Shown here in pieces: positions 37,132-46,279 of a DNA stretch of 64,000 nt. Made by a program: the position numbers and the translations under genes. Below the pieces are notes generated by a model, which was not told the origin of the DNA, made no database searches, and saw nothing but the letters and a program-made list of their open reading frames with translations. This DNA is from Blastomonas natatoria. Lineage in GTDB: Bacteria > Pseudomonadota > Alphaproteobacteria > Sphingomonadales > Sphingomonadaceae. The stretch covers positions 124,001-188,000 of the forward strand of contig NZ_QJJM01000004.1 in assembly GCF_003201955.1 (NCBI RefSeq), in the 5' to 3' direction. Every line of letters starts with the position of its first letter. Positions within the stretch are counted from its first letter, which is position 1.

Positions 37132-37959
37132 ATGCGCAGCTTCAACGTGTCATTCAGACCATCCAGGCGGCGGGAAACCACAGTGTCGTTGCAGCAATCC
37201 AATCCATCGGCGAACGGCGCTTCGGTCAGCGGCGCTGCGGCTGGGGACGCGGAAAAAGCCGACACGAACCGCAACGAACAGGCGTCCCCGGCAAACTTGG
37301 CCCGGGCAGCCGCATCACCCCGGCGGCTCATACCAAAGCGGAAGAAGCGATCGGCCAAGCAGTTCTGGGTAAAGCAGCTGCACAGCTGGCACTGGATCAG
37401 CGCGGCGATCTCGCTGGCGGGCATGTTCGTGTTCGCCATCACCGGCATCACGCTCAACCACGCGTCGACCATTGCTGCGGAACCCCGCATTGTCACGACC
37501 TCGGCGGATCTGCCGCAATCCATGGTCGAATTGCTTCGCCGCTCGCCACGATCGGGCAATGCGCCGCTGCCCGAAGCGCTCCGCTCGCAAGTAGAGCAGG
37601 CCGTGGGCATCGACGCCGGAAGCACGCCCGCCGAATGGAGCGAGGCTGAGGTCTATGTCGCCATCCCAGGCCCCGGCAGCGATGCCTGGGTGAGCATCGA
37701 TCGCGCCAGCGGGGCTATGGAGGCCGAACGCACCGACCGGGGCTGGGTGTCGTTCTTCAACGACCTGCACAAGGGCCGCAATACGGGCACCGCGTGGTTC
37801 TGGCTGATCGATGTGCTGGCGGTGGCCTGCGTCATCTTCACCTTTACCGGCTTGCTGCTGCTGCAACTGCATGCCCGGCACCGTCCTTCGACATGGCCGC
37901 TGGTGGGCCTGGGCACCGCCGGTCCGCTGATCATCATCCTGTTCTTCATGCACATGTGA
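37132..37959 (+). CDS. PepSY-associated membrane protein of an iron-uptake gene group
   Basis: 275 residues from the ATG giving MRSFNVSFRPSRRRETT; a GTG at 37183 is an alternative. After a disordered basic N-terminus come a PepSY-type membrane segment (LHSWHWISAAISLAGMFVFAITG, about 95-125), a periplasmic PepSY-like domain (about 130-220) and two further helices (WLIDVLAVACVIFTFTGLLLL and WPLVGLGTAGPLIIILFF). Such proteins occur with ApbE and siderophore receptors and are thought to take part in reductive iron release at the inner membrane. First gene of the plus-strand run through ApbE. Confidence 0.85.
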   Translation: MRSFNVSFRPSRRRETTVSLQQSNPSANGASVSGAAAGDAEKADTNRNEQASPANLARAAASPRRLIPKRKKRSAKQFWVKQLHSWHWISAAISLAGMFVFAITGITLNHASTIAAEPRIVTTSADLPQSMVELLRRSPRSGNAPLPEALRSQVEQAVGIDAGSTPAEWSEAEVYVAIPGPGSDAWVSIDRASGAMEAERTDRGWVSFFNDLHKGRNTGTAWFWLIDVLAVACVIFTFTGLLLLQLHARHRPSTWPLVGLGTAGPLIIILFFMHM

Positions 37960-37984
37960 CCAAGTTCGAAGGAGGCCTATCGAT

Positions 37985-38461
37985 ATGAAAACCAGCATTG
38001 CCATCGCGGTCAGCATGGTCGCGGCCCCGGCCACCGCCGGAACGGTCACGGTGACCATACCGCGCATCAATGTCGCCGAGTATCACGTGCCCTATGTTGC
38101 GGTGTGGATCGAACCCAAGGCGGGAGGTCCGGCACGGACGCTGGCCGTCTGGTACGATGTCGACAAGCGCGGCAACGAGCCGGGCACCAAGTGGCTGGCG
38201 GACCTGCGCACGTGGTGGCGCAAGGGCGGTCGCAGCCTGAACCTGCCAGCCGATGGCGTCAGCGGCGCCACGCGCGCACCCGGCGCCCATCGCATAGCCA
38301 TTCCCGCCAATGTGAAGCCGGGAGAATATACCCTGTTCGTCGAGGCTGCACGCGAGGAAGGCGGCCGCGAGCTGGTGTCTGTCCCGCTCAGCATTCCCGC
38401 TCGCGCGGGCAAGGCGTCCGGCAAGACCGAACTGGGTGCCGTCACTGTCACTGCCCGTTGA
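37985..38461 (+). CDS. DUF2271 periplasmic protein
   Basis: 158 residues with a signal peptide (MKTSIAIAVSMVAAPATAG) and the DUF2271 pattern VAVWIEPKAGGPARTLAVWYDVDKRG ... KWLADLRTWWRKGGRSLNLPADGVSGATRAPG ... YTLFVEAAREEGGRELVSVPL. DUF2271 proteins are routinely found beside PepSY, DUF4198 and ApbE genes and are suggested flavoprotein partners, but no reaction is established. AAGGAGG lies before the ATG. Confidence 0.9.
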   Translation: MKTSIAIAVSMVAAPATAGTVTVTIPRINVAEYHVPYVAVWIEPKAGGPARTLAVWYDVDKRGNEPGTKWLADLRTWWRKGGRSLNLPADGVSGATRAPGAHRIAIPANVKPGEYTLFVEAAREEGGRELVSVPLSIPARAGKASGKTELGAVTVTAR

Positions 38462-38484
38462 TCGTCTAGCAGAAAGGCCAATCC

Positions 38485-39420
38485 ATGATCCGCAAATCGC
38501 TGTTGTTCACCGCCGCTGCCTGCGGCCTTGCCATGCCCGCCTTTGCGCATAACGCGTGGCTCCTCCCCTCGACCACCGTCCTGTCGGACACCCAGCAGAG
38601 CGTGACGGTCGACGCCGGTGCCTCGACCGCGCCGTTCGAGGCCAATCATGCTCCGGTGAATGTCGAGGGCATCAAGGTCTGGGCACCCGATGGCAGCATG
38701 GGTACCGCCGAGAACGCGGCGCGCAGCCGCTATCGCTCCACGTTCGACGTGAAGATCGACAAGCCGGGCACATGGCGCATCGGCATGGAGAACAACGGCG
38801 TCTCGGGCAGCTTCAAGGTTGATGGCCAACCCTGGATGGTCGGTCGCCGCCGCGGCCCACCGCCGGGTGCACCGGGCGCTGGCGGTTCCGGAGCAGGTGG
38901 TCCGGGCGCAGGTGGTCCGGGCGCGAGCGGTGCGGCTGCAGGCAATCCGGGAGGACGGCCGCGCATCGACCCCAGTCGTGTCGTCGCCAGCGTCGAAGAA
39001 ATCCCGGCCAATGCGACCGATCTCGACCTCACCGAAACCATGAGCCGCAACGAGTTCTTCGTGACCGCCGGAGAGCCCAGCGACACCCTGTTCAAGCCGA
39101 CCGGCAAGGGCCTCGAGTTCGTCCCGGTCACGATGCCTACCGATCTCGTGTCGAACGAACCGGCACAGTTCCGCTTCCTCGTCGATGGCCAGCCCGCCAA
39201 GGGGCTGGAGGTCGAAGTCATTCCGGGCGGACGCCGATATCGCGAGAGCGACGGTACACAGAAGCTCACCACCGACGACCAGGGCGTGTTGACCGTGAAC
39301 TGGCCGATGGCGGGCATGTATTGGCTCAATGCCAGTCTGACCGACACGAAGCCCGGCAACCCCAAGGCTGCCAGGCGCCGTATGGGCTATACCGCAACGC
39401 TGGAAGTGCTGGCTCCATGA
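38485..39420 (+). CDS. DUF4198 periplasmic protein with Gly/Pro-rich insert
   Basis: 311 residues: signal peptide ending PAFAHNAW, then the DUF4198 start (HNAWLLPSTTVLSDTQQSVTVDAGASTAPFEANH). An unusual low-complexity insert at about 126-160 (PPPGAPGAGGSGAGGPGAGG-like) interrupts the domain, followed by ELF-type core strands and a C-terminal transthyretin-like fold (VDGQPAKGLEVEVIPGGRRYRESDGTQKLTTDDQGVLTVNWPMAGMYWLNAS). DUF4198 members are tied to metal uptake (NikK/CooT-like). The start of apbE overlaps its stop. Confidence 0.88.
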   Translation: MIRKSLLFTAAACGLAMPAFAHNAWLLPSTTVLSDTQQSVTVDAGASTAPFEANHAPVNVEGIKVWAPDGSMGTAENAARSRYRSTFDVKIDKPGTWRIGMENNGVSGSFKVDGQPWMVGRRRGPPPGAPGAGGSGAGGPGAGGPGASGAAAGNPGGRPRIDPSRVVASVEEIPANATDLDLTETMSRNEFFVTAGEPSDTLFKPTGKGLEFVPVTMPTDLVSNEPAQFRFLVDGQPAKGLEVEVIPGGRRYRESDGTQKLTTDDQGVLTVNWPMAGMYWLNASLTDTKPGNPKAARRRMGYTATLEVLAP

Positions 39421-40427
39421 ACCAGGGGATACCGGCACCGCGCATTGCGGTGCCGGACGCCATCGACCCGGCAGCCTTCCGCAGCTTCGACCCGCGCGCG
39501 CGGGTCGTCGATCTGACAGGCGAGACGATGGGCACGACATGGCGGGTCCGCGCGGCATTGCCCCAGTCCATCGGGGTCGATCAGACCGCATGGCGTGGGA
39601 TCATCCAGTCCCGGCTTGACAGCATCGTGCAGGACATGAGCCATTGGGACGCATCGTCCAGCCTTTCGCGATTCAACAACGCGAATGCCGGCAGCGTTAT
39701 GGCGCTCTCCCCCGATATGGCGGCCGTCATCTCTGCAGGGCTGGCCATTGCCGATGCCTGTGATGGCGCTTTTGACCCGGCCCTCGGTCGGGTCACCGAC
39801 ATCTGGGGCCTGGGACCCAATGCGGCTGGCAATCCCCCTGCCAGCACTGCCATCTGTTGCGCGATGGCTGCGGGAAACTGGCGCCGCCTTCTGTTTGACC
39901 CGCAGCGCAGGACCCTGCGCCAACCCGGTGGGCTGTGGCTCGATCTTTCGGGGATTGCCAAGGGCTTTGCCGTCGATGCCCTTGCCGACCTGCTGGCTGA
40001 GCGGGGCGTGCAGCATTGCCTGGTCGAGATCGGCGGCGAATGCACCGGGCGCGGATTGCGCCCTGACGGCGATCCCTGGTGGGTCGATGTCGAGGACCCG
40101 CCCGGAACGTCCCTGCCCTGCTTGCGCATTGCGCTGCACCAGCTCGCCATAGCGACCTCGGGCGATTATCTGCGCGGCGCCCATAGCATCGACCCGCGCA
40201 CCGGACGGCCTGCGATCCACGCGACCACCGCAATCACCGTGCTTCACACCCGCTGCATGCAGGCCGATGCCTGGGCAACGGCGCTGAGCGTCTTGGAACC
40301 GGATCCTGCTCGGGCGATGGCACTGCAGCAGGGGCTCGCGGTGCGCATGGTGCTGCGCGATGGCCAGGAATGGCTCAGCCCTTCGCTGGCTGCGATGCTG
40401 GAGGGCGAAGATGCTGCCGCCGCTTGA
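39417..40427 (+). CDS. apbE: FAD:protein FMN transferase
   Basis: 336 residues from MNQGIPAPRIAVPD, in ATGA overlap with the DUF4198 gene. ApbE attaches FMN covalently to Thr/Ser of target flavoproteins. Visible are GETMGTTWRVRA near residue 38, GGLWLDLSGIAKGFAVDALADLL, VEIGGECTGRG, and TSGDYLRGAHSIDPRTGRPA near 245 with the metal-binding residues. The likely substrate is another protein of this iron-related cluster, but no clear DxxxGA(T/S)xAT-type flavinylation motif was spotted in the neighbours. Confidence 0.93.
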   Translation: MNQGIPAPRIAVPDAIDPAAFRSFDPRARVVDLTGETMGTTWRVRAALPQSIGVDQTAWRGIIQSRLDSIVQDMSHWDASSSLSRFNNANAGSVMALSPDMAAVISAGLAIADACDGAFDPALGRVTDIWGLGPNAAGNPPASTAICCAMAAGNWRRLLFDPQRRTLRQPGGLWLDLSGIAKGFAVDALADLLAERGVQHCLVEIGGECTGRGLRPDGDPWWVDVEDPPGTSLPCLRIALHQLAIATSGDYLRGAHSIDPRTGRPAIHATTAITVLHTRCMQADAWATALSVLEPDPARAMALQQGLAVRMVLRDGQEWLSPSLAAMLEGEDAAAA

Positions 40428-41565
40428 CCATATTCCGCGCGAGATCGCCTCGCTTGGCGATTATGAAGCGGCCGCCCGGCAACGGATCGACCCAGCGGCA
40501 TGGGCCTATCTCAACGCCGGCGCAGGCGACGAATGGACGATGCACGAGAATGTCTCCGCCTTCTCCCGGCTGCCGCTGCGCACCCGCGTTCTCAGGAGCA
40601 TGCAGGGCGCCAGCACCGCAACCAGCTTGTTCGGCTGCACCCTCGACTCGCCGATCCTGATCGCACCGACCGCCTATCACCGCCTTGCCCATCCCGACGG
40701 CGAACAGGCAACGGTTCTGGCCGCAGGCGCCACCGGCACGGCCATGGTGGTCAGCACCCAGGCCAGCCTGCCGCTCGAAGACCTGGCTGCTGCGGCCGCC
40801 GGACCCTTGTGGTTCCAGATCTATATCCAGCCCGATCGGGACTTTACCTCGGCATTGGCCGAACGGGCCGAGGCAGCGGGCTATCGTGCCCTGGTCGTCA
40901 CCGTCGATGCACCGGTCAATGGCCTGCGCAATGCCGAGGCGCGCGCCGGATTTGCGCTGCCGCCGGATATCCGTCCGGTCAATCTGAACGGGATGCGGAT
41001 GCCGGACCAGGATGCGGCAATCAGGGCACTGCTGTTCGGTACGCCCGTGCTCGATCATGCCGCAATCTGGGACGATCTCGGCCAGTTGAGGGCGCGCACC
41101 CGGCTGCCGATCATTGTCAAGGGCATCGCCTGTCCCGAAGACGCGACCCTCGCGCTGCAATGCGGTGTGGACGGCATCATCGTCTCGAACCATGGCGGGC
41201 GCGTTCTCGACGGAATGCCTGCCAGTATCGACCTGCTGCCCGCCGTCGTCGAAGCCGTGAACGGATGGGTGCCGGTGCTGATGGATGGCGGCATTCGACG
41301 GGGCAATGACGTGGTGCGGGCGCTGGCGCTCGGAGCGCAGGCCGTGCTGATCGGCAGGCCCATCCTGCATGCACTCGCCACGGCAGGTGCGCTGGGCGTT
41401 GCCCATGCGATCCGTGTGCTCCGCGCGGAGCTGGAATTGGCCATGGCGCTGACGGGATGTCGAACGCTTGAAGATATTGGGCGCCATTGCCTGCACGGAT
41501 CATCATTGGCCCAGATTTGGCCTTTCGATCGCACGGACGATCTCTGCTTGGACCCCGAGCGTTAG
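40411..41565 (+). CDS. FMN-dependent alpha-hydroxy-acid oxidase/dehydrogenase (lactate type)
   Basis: 384 residues from MLPPLDHIPREIASLGDYE, with GGAGGGCGAAG before the ATG and 17-nt overlap with apbE. The TIM-barrel family signature is complete: ILIAPTAYHRLAHPDGE, the active-site motif IIVSNHGGRVLDGMPASIDLLP (His-Gly-Gly-Arg), and MDGGIRRGNDVVRALALGAQAVLIGRPI for FMN phosphate. The enzyme oxidises L-lactate or a similar 2-hydroxy acid to the keto acid. Whether it reacts with O2 or a quinone cannot be told from sequence. Confidence 0.93.
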   Translation: MLPPLDHIPREIASLGDYEAAARQRIDPAAWAYLNAGAGDEWTMHENVSAFSRLPLRTRVLRSMQGASTATSLFGCTLDSPILIAPTAYHRLAHPDGEQATVLAAGATGTAMVVSTQASLPLEDLAAAAAGPLWFQIYIQPDRDFTSALAERAEAAGYRALVVTVDAPVNGLRNAEARAGFALPPDIRPVNLNGMRMPDQDAAIRALLFGTPVLDHAAIWDDLGQLRARTRLPIIVKGIACPEDATLALQCGVDGIIVSNHGGRVLDGMPASIDLLPAVVEAVNGWVPVLMDGGIRRGNDVVRALALGAQAVLIGRPILHALATAGALGVAHAIRVLRAELELAMALTGCRTLEDIGRHCLHGSSLAQIWPFDRTDDLCLDPER

Positions 41566-41702
41566 ATTAAAACGGCCGATGCCCCTGAAATATAATATAA
41601 TGTCTGGACACGCCGCGCGCGTTGCCGATAGGCATTTGCCAAGGGCGCGAGCGTGCTGCGCGCCGTTGATCGGATATCCGGGGCCATGCAGGGGCGAGAT
41701 TT

Positions 41703-43121
41703 GTGAGTCTGCCGGAACCATCCGGCCAAAGACTGGATGGCTGGAAGGCCATTGCGGGCTATTTCCGCCGCGATCGCACGACCGTGATGCGCTGGGCGCG
41801 AGAACGCGACCTTCCGGTTCACCGGCTTCCCGGCGGCAAGCAGGGTTCGGTCTTTGCTTACGAGCGCGAACTTGCGGCCTGGGCAGGACAGGCCGAGCAG
41901 CGCGACCTTGGCGAAGCGCCTGACGGACCGAACGAACCGGGGCCGCCCCCGAACGCGGTGTCCGCGCCGATGGAGCATACCGTCACGCCGTCCACGACCT
42001 CAGCCCGGCGCGGCAAGCAACTGCTCGTCGGCGCGGCAGCGGGCATCGCGATCGCTGCTGTGATCGCCCTCGCTCCCACCTTCACCGACATGCTGGCGCC
42101 GAAGAGTTCTCCCGTCGAACGCGCCGCCGCGCTGCCGGACAATCGCGTGGTCTCCGACGATTATGTCGCCGCGCGCGATTCATGGGCACGACGTACCCCT
42201 GGCGATCTGCGCCGCGCCATTACGCTTTACGAAAAGGTTATTGCGGCCGACCGGGATTTCGCCCCCGCTTATGCCGGCCTTGCCGAGGCCTGGCTGATCT
42301 ACCGCGAATATGGCGCCGCCACCGAAAGCCGGGCCTACAGCGCCGCCAAATCGGCCGTAGAGCAGGCGCTGGCGCTGGACGATCAGCTTGCGGCAGCACA
42401 CCGCGCCAACGGCTTCATCCAATATTGGTGGAGCTATGACGCCCAGCGATCGGTCGATTCCTTCCGACGGGCTCTAGAACTCGATCCGCGCGACGGACTG
42501 ACCCATTTCTGGTATGCCAATGTGCTGTCCGATCTGGGTCAGGATGCTGCTGCCCAGCGCGAATATGATATGGCGCAACTGCTGATGCCCGGCACCCCGG
42601 CTATCGCCGTCGAACGCGCCTGTGCCCATTGGCAGGCAGGACGTGACCGCCGCGCCCTGATGGAACTGGAGCGGCTGAAATCGCAATATCCGTCCGACGC
42701 GACGATCCGCAACTGCCTGGCCTGGGCGCATATCTCGCGTAGCGATATCAAGGCCTATGCCCGCGAGTATCGAGCGCTGGCAAACCTGCGCAAAGTACCC
42801 GAAATGCAGCGGCTTTCGGTAGAGCTGGATGCAGCCATCGCTCGGGACCCTGCCACGGCGCATCATGTGCTGGTAGCCGATGCCCGGCGCGAATTTGCAG
42901 AGGGCGAACGCAAGACGCGGATGACCCCAGCCTTTCATGCGTCCAGCATGGGGGACCGCGCAACGCTGGTCATGCTCCTCAAACAGGCCTCGACATTGGG
43001 GGAGCGCTGGTACTCGGCAACGCTCAACCGGCGCATTGCGCAAAAGTGGCGTGGAGATGCAGAAGTCCAGCGGCTGCTGCGTCAGGTGGTGATCGCCACG
43101 CCCAAAGTCGACCTGTCCTGA
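41703..43121 (+). CDS. MerR-like HTH - membrane helix - TPR protein
   Basis: 472 residues from a GTG start. Residues 8-60 (LDGWKAIAGYFRRDRTTVMRWARERDLPVHRLPGGKQGSVFAYERELAAW) resemble an excisionase/MerR-type helix-turn-helix. A linker leads to one membrane helix (LLVGAAAGIAIAAVIALAPTF, about 103-123), then TPR repeats (about 150-330) and an alpha-helical tail. This is the layout of membrane-bound one-component regulators in which the periplasmic TPR part senses and the cytoplasmic HTH binds DNA. It lies alone, and no target is known. Confidence 0.85.
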   Translation: MSLPEPSGQRLDGWKAIAGYFRRDRTTVMRWARERDLPVHRLPGGKQGSVFAYERELAAWAGQAEQRDLGEAPDGPNEPGPPPNAVSAPMEHTVTPSTTSARRGKQLLVGAAAGIAIAAVIALAPTFTDMLAPKSSPVERAAALPDNRVVSDDYVAARDSWARRTPGDLRRAITLYEKVIAADRDFAPAYAGLAEAWLIYREYGAATESRAYSAAKSAVEQALALDDQLAAAHRANGFIQYWWSYDAQRSVDSFRRALELDPRDGLTHFWYANVLSDLGQDAAAQREYDMAQLLMPGTPAIAVERACAHWQAGRDRRALMELERLKSQYPSDATIRNCLAWAHISRSDIKAYAREYRALANLRKVPEMQRLSVELDAAIARDPATAHHVLVADARREFAEGERKTRMTPAFHASSMGDRATLVMLLKQASTLGERWYSATLNRRIAQKWRGDAEVQRLLRQVVIATPKVDLS

Positions 43122-43326
43122 TATCACCGTGTGCGCGCGGCTCCGCCATTTTCCGGCGTTTGCAACAATTTGCCACAGCACATTTGGTCAGGCTAGCGCT
43201 TAGGCTTCGCGGGGTCTGACCGACGGTATCCGGGGTTTTCGTCGACCCAAAACGGCTGCTGGCCAACCTTCGTTCCCGGGTATCGGCGGTCAGACCACCG
43301 GCTGCGAGTCCTCCTTGCAGGAGCGA

Positions 43327-43725
43327 ATGATGGCGCGAAAATGGCCGCTTCTGGCGCTTCTTTTGATGGGCTCGATCCTGACGCTCGCCTGGCCGCGCGG
43401 GTCGGCACGGGCAGAGCCGCTCGCCTTTTCCTCGCCGAGGCACACAGCTGGTACCGGACGGATCCGGCATGTGCAGGCCGATCTGGCCAGAACCGTCGAG
43501 AGCTGGCAGGGCACCGATTGCCATTCACCGGGCAAGGCCCGGGCCGCACTCAGGCCCGCGCTGGCCAACTGGCTCGGCTATCGAATGATCGATCGTCCGG
43601 GCCGACAGCTCGTACGCTGGGGCTATCATTCGGGCGATATCTGGCATGAGGTGAGGATTGTAGCCCGCAAGCGCCAGTGCCGGGCCGGTTTCCGGCGCCT
43701 GATCGTCTTTGCCGAATTTCGCTGA
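43327..43725 (+). CDS. Small secreted protein of unknown function, 132 aa
   Basis: The start is set at MMARKWPLLALLLMGSILTLAWPRG, with GCAGGAGCGA upstream of the ATG, and gives a signal peptide ending ARA. The mature part is basic and has two Cys (DCHSPGK and RQCRAGF) that could pair. No family is recognised. Antisense frames here have atypical content, supporting this strand. Confidence 0.6.
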   Translation: MMARKWPLLALLLMGSILTLAWPRGSARAEPLAFSSPRHTAGTGRIRHVQADLARTVESWQGTDCHSPGKARAALRPALANWLGYRMIDRPGRQLVRWGYHSGDIWHEVRIVARKRQCRAGFRRLIVFAEFR

Positions 43726-44079
43726 ACCTTGCACCGTGTGACGGCCAGCATTGTTCACCACACGAGGACGGGCACCGCGCACCATCAGCGGGGACCGACG
43801 AACCGCCGAAGTCCAATACCGACCTGTTCGGCAACGACCTGCGCAAAATCCTCTATGTCATCCCGGGACGCACCGAGCATGGCGAGTGCTTCCTGAAGGA
43901 ATCGGTGCCTGAGCCGTCGGATAGCGAGTGCTGCGTGTCAGGGATCAAGCGCAGCTCGAGCCGAACCGGCTATTTCGTGCCGCCAGTCACCCCCGCAGAC
44001 AGGGCCCGCAGAGGGACTGCGGCCAGCAGGCAATAAGTCGCATCCGCCTGCGTGGCTCAGCTGCGGAATTGGCGCCCGG
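43726..44079. other. Intergenic stretch with a possible decayed gene fragment
   Basis: No complete gene is convincing. On the minus strand, 43785-43937 is open and encodes protein-like sequence ending LAMLGASRDDIEDFAQVVAE then VGIGLRRFVGPR, but the only ATG leaves 31 residues, and a stop lies just upstream. It may be the C-terminal remnant of a lost gene. The plus frame across the same bases has no recognisable content. Confidence 0.35.
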
Positions 44080-45051
44080 TCAAGCTTCTGCCAGCAGCGC
44101 TTCGCTCATCTGCCAGAGCCGCTCGGCGCTGTCCGGGTCTACCGCATGCGGCTCGACATCGCGATAGCGGACCGGCTTTTCGCCCGACAGCGCGGCGACA
44201 TTGCAGTCTTCGCAATAGACACCGCCCTTGCCTTCGAGCAGCGGACTGGTCGCCGCCCAGAGCGTCGTCGTGCAGCCCTGGGTCGGCGTCTTGAACATCG
44301 CGCGCGCGCCGTCGGATATCTCGCCCTGTTCGTTGAGCCAGCCGAGGACGATCATTTCCTCGGTCGGAAGATGGCGCTGCAAGGGCGTGAAGATGCCGCC
44401 GGGATGCACGGCAAACGCCATGCCGCCACTGTCCTGCAACCGGGCATTCATTCCCAGCGCGAACAGGCTGTTGGCGGTCTTGGACTGGCCGTAAGCCTTC
44501 CACTTGTCATAGCTGCCGTCGGTCCAGTTCGGATCGTCCCAGCGGATGTCCGACAGCTTGTGCCCGGTGGACGACAGCGCCACGACGCGTGCATTCTCCG
44601 TCCGCTGGATCAGCGGCAGCAGCGTGGTCGCCAGCGCGAAATGGCCCATATGGTTGGTGCCGAACTGCAGCTCCCAGCCGGGCCCTACCCGCATTTCCGG
44701 ACAGGCCATGACACCCGCATTGTTGATCAGCAGATCGAGCGCCGTGTTGTCCGACGCGAACCCGAGCGCGAACCGCTTGACCGAAGCGATATCAGCGAGG
44801 TCCATCAGCGCGATGCGGATATCGCCGGGCATTCCTGCCAGCGCCGCATTGGCCTTTTCGGTATCGCGCGCTGGCACGGTAACCGATGCGCCCGCCGCAG
44901 CCAGCGCACGCACCGTTTCCAGTCCAATCCCCGAATAGCCGCCGGTGACGATGACCACCTTGCCCTTGAGTTCGATGCCCGCCAGCACCTCATGCGGTTC
45001 GCTGTGGCGGCCGAACGGGGAATCGACAGGCTTCTGGTGGTCGGCAATCAT
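44080..45051 (-). CDS. Short-chain dehydrogenase/reductase (retinol dehydrogenase-like)
   Basis: 323 residues from MIADHQKPVDSPFGRHSE with AAGGAG upstream. The longer frame reads into ald and is rejected. Rossmann fold with TGGYSGIGLETVRALAAAGA (NAD(P)-binding TGxxxGIG), NNAGVM, catalytic Ser in VVALSSTGH and YGQSKTAN (YxxxK). The C-terminus has CEDCNVA. This is the WWOX/retinol dehydrogenase-like branch whose bacterial substrates are unknown. It follows ald on the same strand by 29 nt. Confidence 0.9.
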   Translation of the reverse strand: MIADHQKPVDSPFGRHSEPHEVLAGIELKGKVVIVTGGYSGIGLETVRALAAAGASVTVPARDTEKANAALAGMPGDIRIALMDLADIASVKRFALGFASDNTALDLLINNAGVMACPEMRVGPGWELQFGTNHMGHFALATTLLPLIQRTENARVVALSSTGHKLSDIRWDDPNWTDGSYDKWKAYGQSKTANSLFALGMNARLQDSGGMAFAVHPGGIFTPLQRHLPTEEMIVLGWLNEQGEISDGARAMFKTPTQGCTTTLWAATSPLLEGKGGVYCEDCNVAALSGEKPVRYRDVEPHAVDPDSAERLWQMSEALLAEA

Positions 45052-45080
45052 CGGCAGCTCTCCTTGGCGCGCGGGGCGCT

Positions 45081-46196
45081 TCAGGCGAGCGCCTCTTCGA
45101 GCGGACAATAGGCATAACCCAAGTCGTCCGCCACTGCCTTGTAGGTAACCCGTCCGTTCCAGACATTGAGACCGGCAGCAAGGTGCGGATCGCTGCGCAG
45201 CGCGTCCTTCCAGCCCTTGTCCGCCATGCGCAGCATATGCGGCAGCGTGACGTTGTTCAGCGCATAGGTGCTGGTGCGCGCAACCGCACCAGGCATGTTG
45301 GCGACGCAATAATGCACGATGCCATCGACGATATAGGTCGGGTCGGCATGGGTCGTGGCATGGCTGGTCTCGAAGCATCCACCCTGGTCGATTGCCACGT
45401 CGACGAGCACCGCGCCGGGCTTCATGGTGCCCAGCATCTCGCGCGTCACCAGCTTGGGGGCGGCGGCGCCGGGGATCAGGACCGCGCCGATGACCAGATC
45501 GGCATTGGCAACGCTGTCGGCGACATTCGATACGTTGGCAAAGCGCGTCTTGGCGCGTGCCTCGAAATAATAGCCCAGCTTCTCGAGCACCTCGGGATTG
45601 CGGTCAAGAATGGTCACGTCCGCGCCCAGTCCTGCGGCCATCTGTGCGGCGTTGAAGCCGACCACGCCGCCTCCGATCACGCAGACATTGCCGGGCAGCA
45701 CACCCGGCACGCCGCCCAGCAGGATGCCGCGACCGCCATGCGCCTTTTCGAGCGCGGTCGCGCCCGCCTGGATCGCCATACGCCCTGCGACCTGGCTCAT
45801 GGGTTTCAGCAGCGGCAGTCCGCCACTCGCATCCGTGACGGTCTCATAGGCAATGCAGGTCGCCTTGGAATCGACCAGATCCTTTGTCTGCTCCGGATCG
45901 GGCGCGAGGTGAAGATAGGTGAACAGGATCTGCCCTTCGCGCAGCATCGCGCGCTCGATCGACTGCGGCTCCTTGACCTTCACCACCATCTCGCATTCGG
46001 CGAAGATCTCGGCGGCGGTCTCGATCAGCTTCGCGCCGGCGCGCTGATAGTCGCTGTCCTTGGCCCCGATGCCCAGGCCAGCGCCCGACTGCACCCAGAC
46101 CTCATGCCCATGCTGCACCAGTTCGCGGGCGCTTTCGGGCGTCATGCCGACGCGATATTCGTGGTTCTTGATTTCCTTGACGGTGCCAACGCGCAT
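45081..46196 (-). CDS. ald: Alanine dehydrogenase
   Basis: 371 residues, the normal length. It converts L-alanine to pyruvate and ammonia with NAD+. [44 protein letters not shown] is the canonical N-terminus. Catalytic Lys is in [11 protein letters not shown] and His in TYLHLAPD. The NAD fold carries [31 protein letters not shown]. An AT-rich stretch at 46197-46285 upstream should contain its promoter. No Lrp/BkdR-type activator gene is adjacent in the window. Confidence 0.97.
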   Translation of the reverse strand: MRVGTVKEIKNHEYRVGMTPESARELVQHGHEVWVQSGAGLGIGAKDSDYQRAGAKLIETAAEIFAECEMVVKVKEPQSIERAMLREGQILFTYLHLAPDPEQTKDLVDSKATCIAYETVTDASGGLPLLKPMSQVAGRMAIQAGATALEKAHGGRGILLGGVPGVLPGNVCVIGGGVVGFNAAQMAAGLGADVTILDRNPEVLEKLGYYFEARAKTRFANVSNVADSVANADLVIGAVLIPGAAAPKLVTREMLGTMKPGAVLVDVAIDQGGCFETSHATTHADPTYIVDGIVHYCVANMPGAVARTSTYALNNVTLPHMLRMADKGWKDALRSDPHLAAGLNVWNGRVTYKAVADDLGYAYCPLEEALA

Positions 46197-46279
46197 GACA
46201 GTCTTCTCCTGCTGGTTCTTATGCCCCAGGTTTACTGTGCCCTCCTGCCCCGCGCGAGCAATTTTGTTATATTATTACT

